Source: an uncultured Ventosimonas sp.
GTDB taxonomy: Bacteria > Pseudomonadota > Gammaproteobacteria > Pseudomonadales > Pseudomonadaceae
Length of the DNA: 8,053 nt
Assembly: GCA_945283395.1 (NCBI GenBank)
Contig: CALYQH010000053.1
Span: 1 to 8,053, forward strand
Direction of reading: 5' to 3'
The number at the start of each line of letters is the position of its first letter. Positions within the stretch are counted from its first letter, which is position 1. Position numbers and translations under genes: made by a program. Below, piece after piece: positions 7,701 through 8,053 of this stretch. Under the pieces are notes generated by a model. That model was not told where the DNA came from. It saw only the letters and a program-made list of their open reading frames with translations, and made no database searches.

Positions 7701-8053
7701 CTAGTGTTTTTGCAGGTAAAGTCCATGTATTTGGTGGTACTTCTGATGCTGTCCAGTTATGTCAGAAACTGCAAAGCCTAGGGATTAACTATAGCTTGTC
7801 GGTCGCTACTGACGCGGGGGAACAAACTGCTACTCATCTAAAGGGGCAAGTGATCGTTGGTCGTTTAGATAGTGAACAAATGAAAGAGCTTTTTAACAAA
7901 CAAGCAATAACATTAGTAATAGATGCTACTCATCCTTATGCAGCAGAAGTGTCGAAAAATATTATTAAGGCTACTGAAGTTAATAGCATTCCTTTAATTC
8001 GCTATGAGCGGCCTACCCAAATAGACCTATTGGAAGATCCCTTACTTATTAAG
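7697..8053 (+). CDS. cbiJ: Cobalt-precorrin-6A reductase CbiJ (3' partial)
   Basis: CbiJ reduces cobalt-precorrin-6A to cobalt-precorrin-6B with a nicotinamide cofactor. The frame is open from a GTG at 7697 to the window edge, giving 119 residues, roughly the first half of a typical CbiJ/CobK of about 250. The N-terminus VHVFGGTSDA (9-18) is the family's nucleotide-binding start, followed by LSVATDAGE (34-42), VIDATHPYAAEVSKNI (74-89) and PLIRYERP (99-106), all characteristic of CbiJ/CobK. The start overlaps the cbiH stop as GTGA. No ATG occurs in frame before residue 62, so the GTG is the only sensible start. Confidence 0.94.
   Translation, partial: MTSVFAGKVHVFGGTSDAVQLCQKLQSLGINYSLSVATDAGEQTATHLKGQVIVGRLDSEQMKELFNKQAITLVIDATHPYAAEVSKNIIKATEVNSIPLIRYERPTQIDLLEDPLLIK

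Overview
The window lies entirely inside one plus-strand operon for the oxygen-independent (early cobalt insertion) branch of cobalamin biosynthesis. The order is cbiA (5' end cut by the window), cbiB, cbiC, cbiD, cbiE, cbiT, cbiF, cbiG, cbiH, cbiJ (3' end cut). All ten products are recognisable from family motifs. I see no undescribed system, mobile element, RNA gene, CRISPR array or minus-strand gene.

Host: the DNA is AT-rich, with many TTA, ATA, AAA and GAA codons and CGT as the common arginine codon. The gene order is that of the Salmonella cbi operon, which is also known from some low-GC Firmicutes such as Limosilactobacillus reuteri. Several proteins, notably CbiA and CbiD, resemble the Salmonella ones as I remember them. 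An AT-rich gammaproteobacterium and a low-GC Firmicute (Lactobacillales or Negativicutes) both remain possible; the window does not decide.

Layout: 1-2887 holds cbiA (cobyrinate a,c-diamide synthase), cbiB (aminopropanol arm attachment at the membrane) and cbiC (precorrin-8 methylmutase). 2896-4017 holds cbiD (C1 methylation), interrupted by a TAA. 4014-8053 holds the remaining corrin-ring enzymes: CbiE (C5), CbiT (C15 and decarboxylation), CbiF (C11), CbiG (lactone opening), CbiH (C17 and ring contraction) and CbiJ (reduction). In pathway order the ring enzymes act as CbiH, CbiF, CbiG, CbiD, CbiJ, CbiE, CbiT, CbiC, then CbiA; CbiB acts later on the amidated corrinoid. The C20 methyltransferase CbiL, the chelatase CbiK, the cobalt transporter CbiMNQO and the amidase CbiP are not in the window.

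The genes overlap by 1 to 20 bases or are separated by 8-10 bases, with no room for internal promoters or terminators. The one exception is the 125 bases between the cbiD TAA and cbiE. That gap is the in-frame continuation of cbiD: 42 sense codons follow the TAA and end in a TGA that overlaps the cbiE start as ATGA. The simplest reading is a recent nonsense mutation, or a base error, that removes the last 43 residues of CbiD. This is the main thing to check. Promoter and any cobalamin riboswitch would lie upstream of the window.
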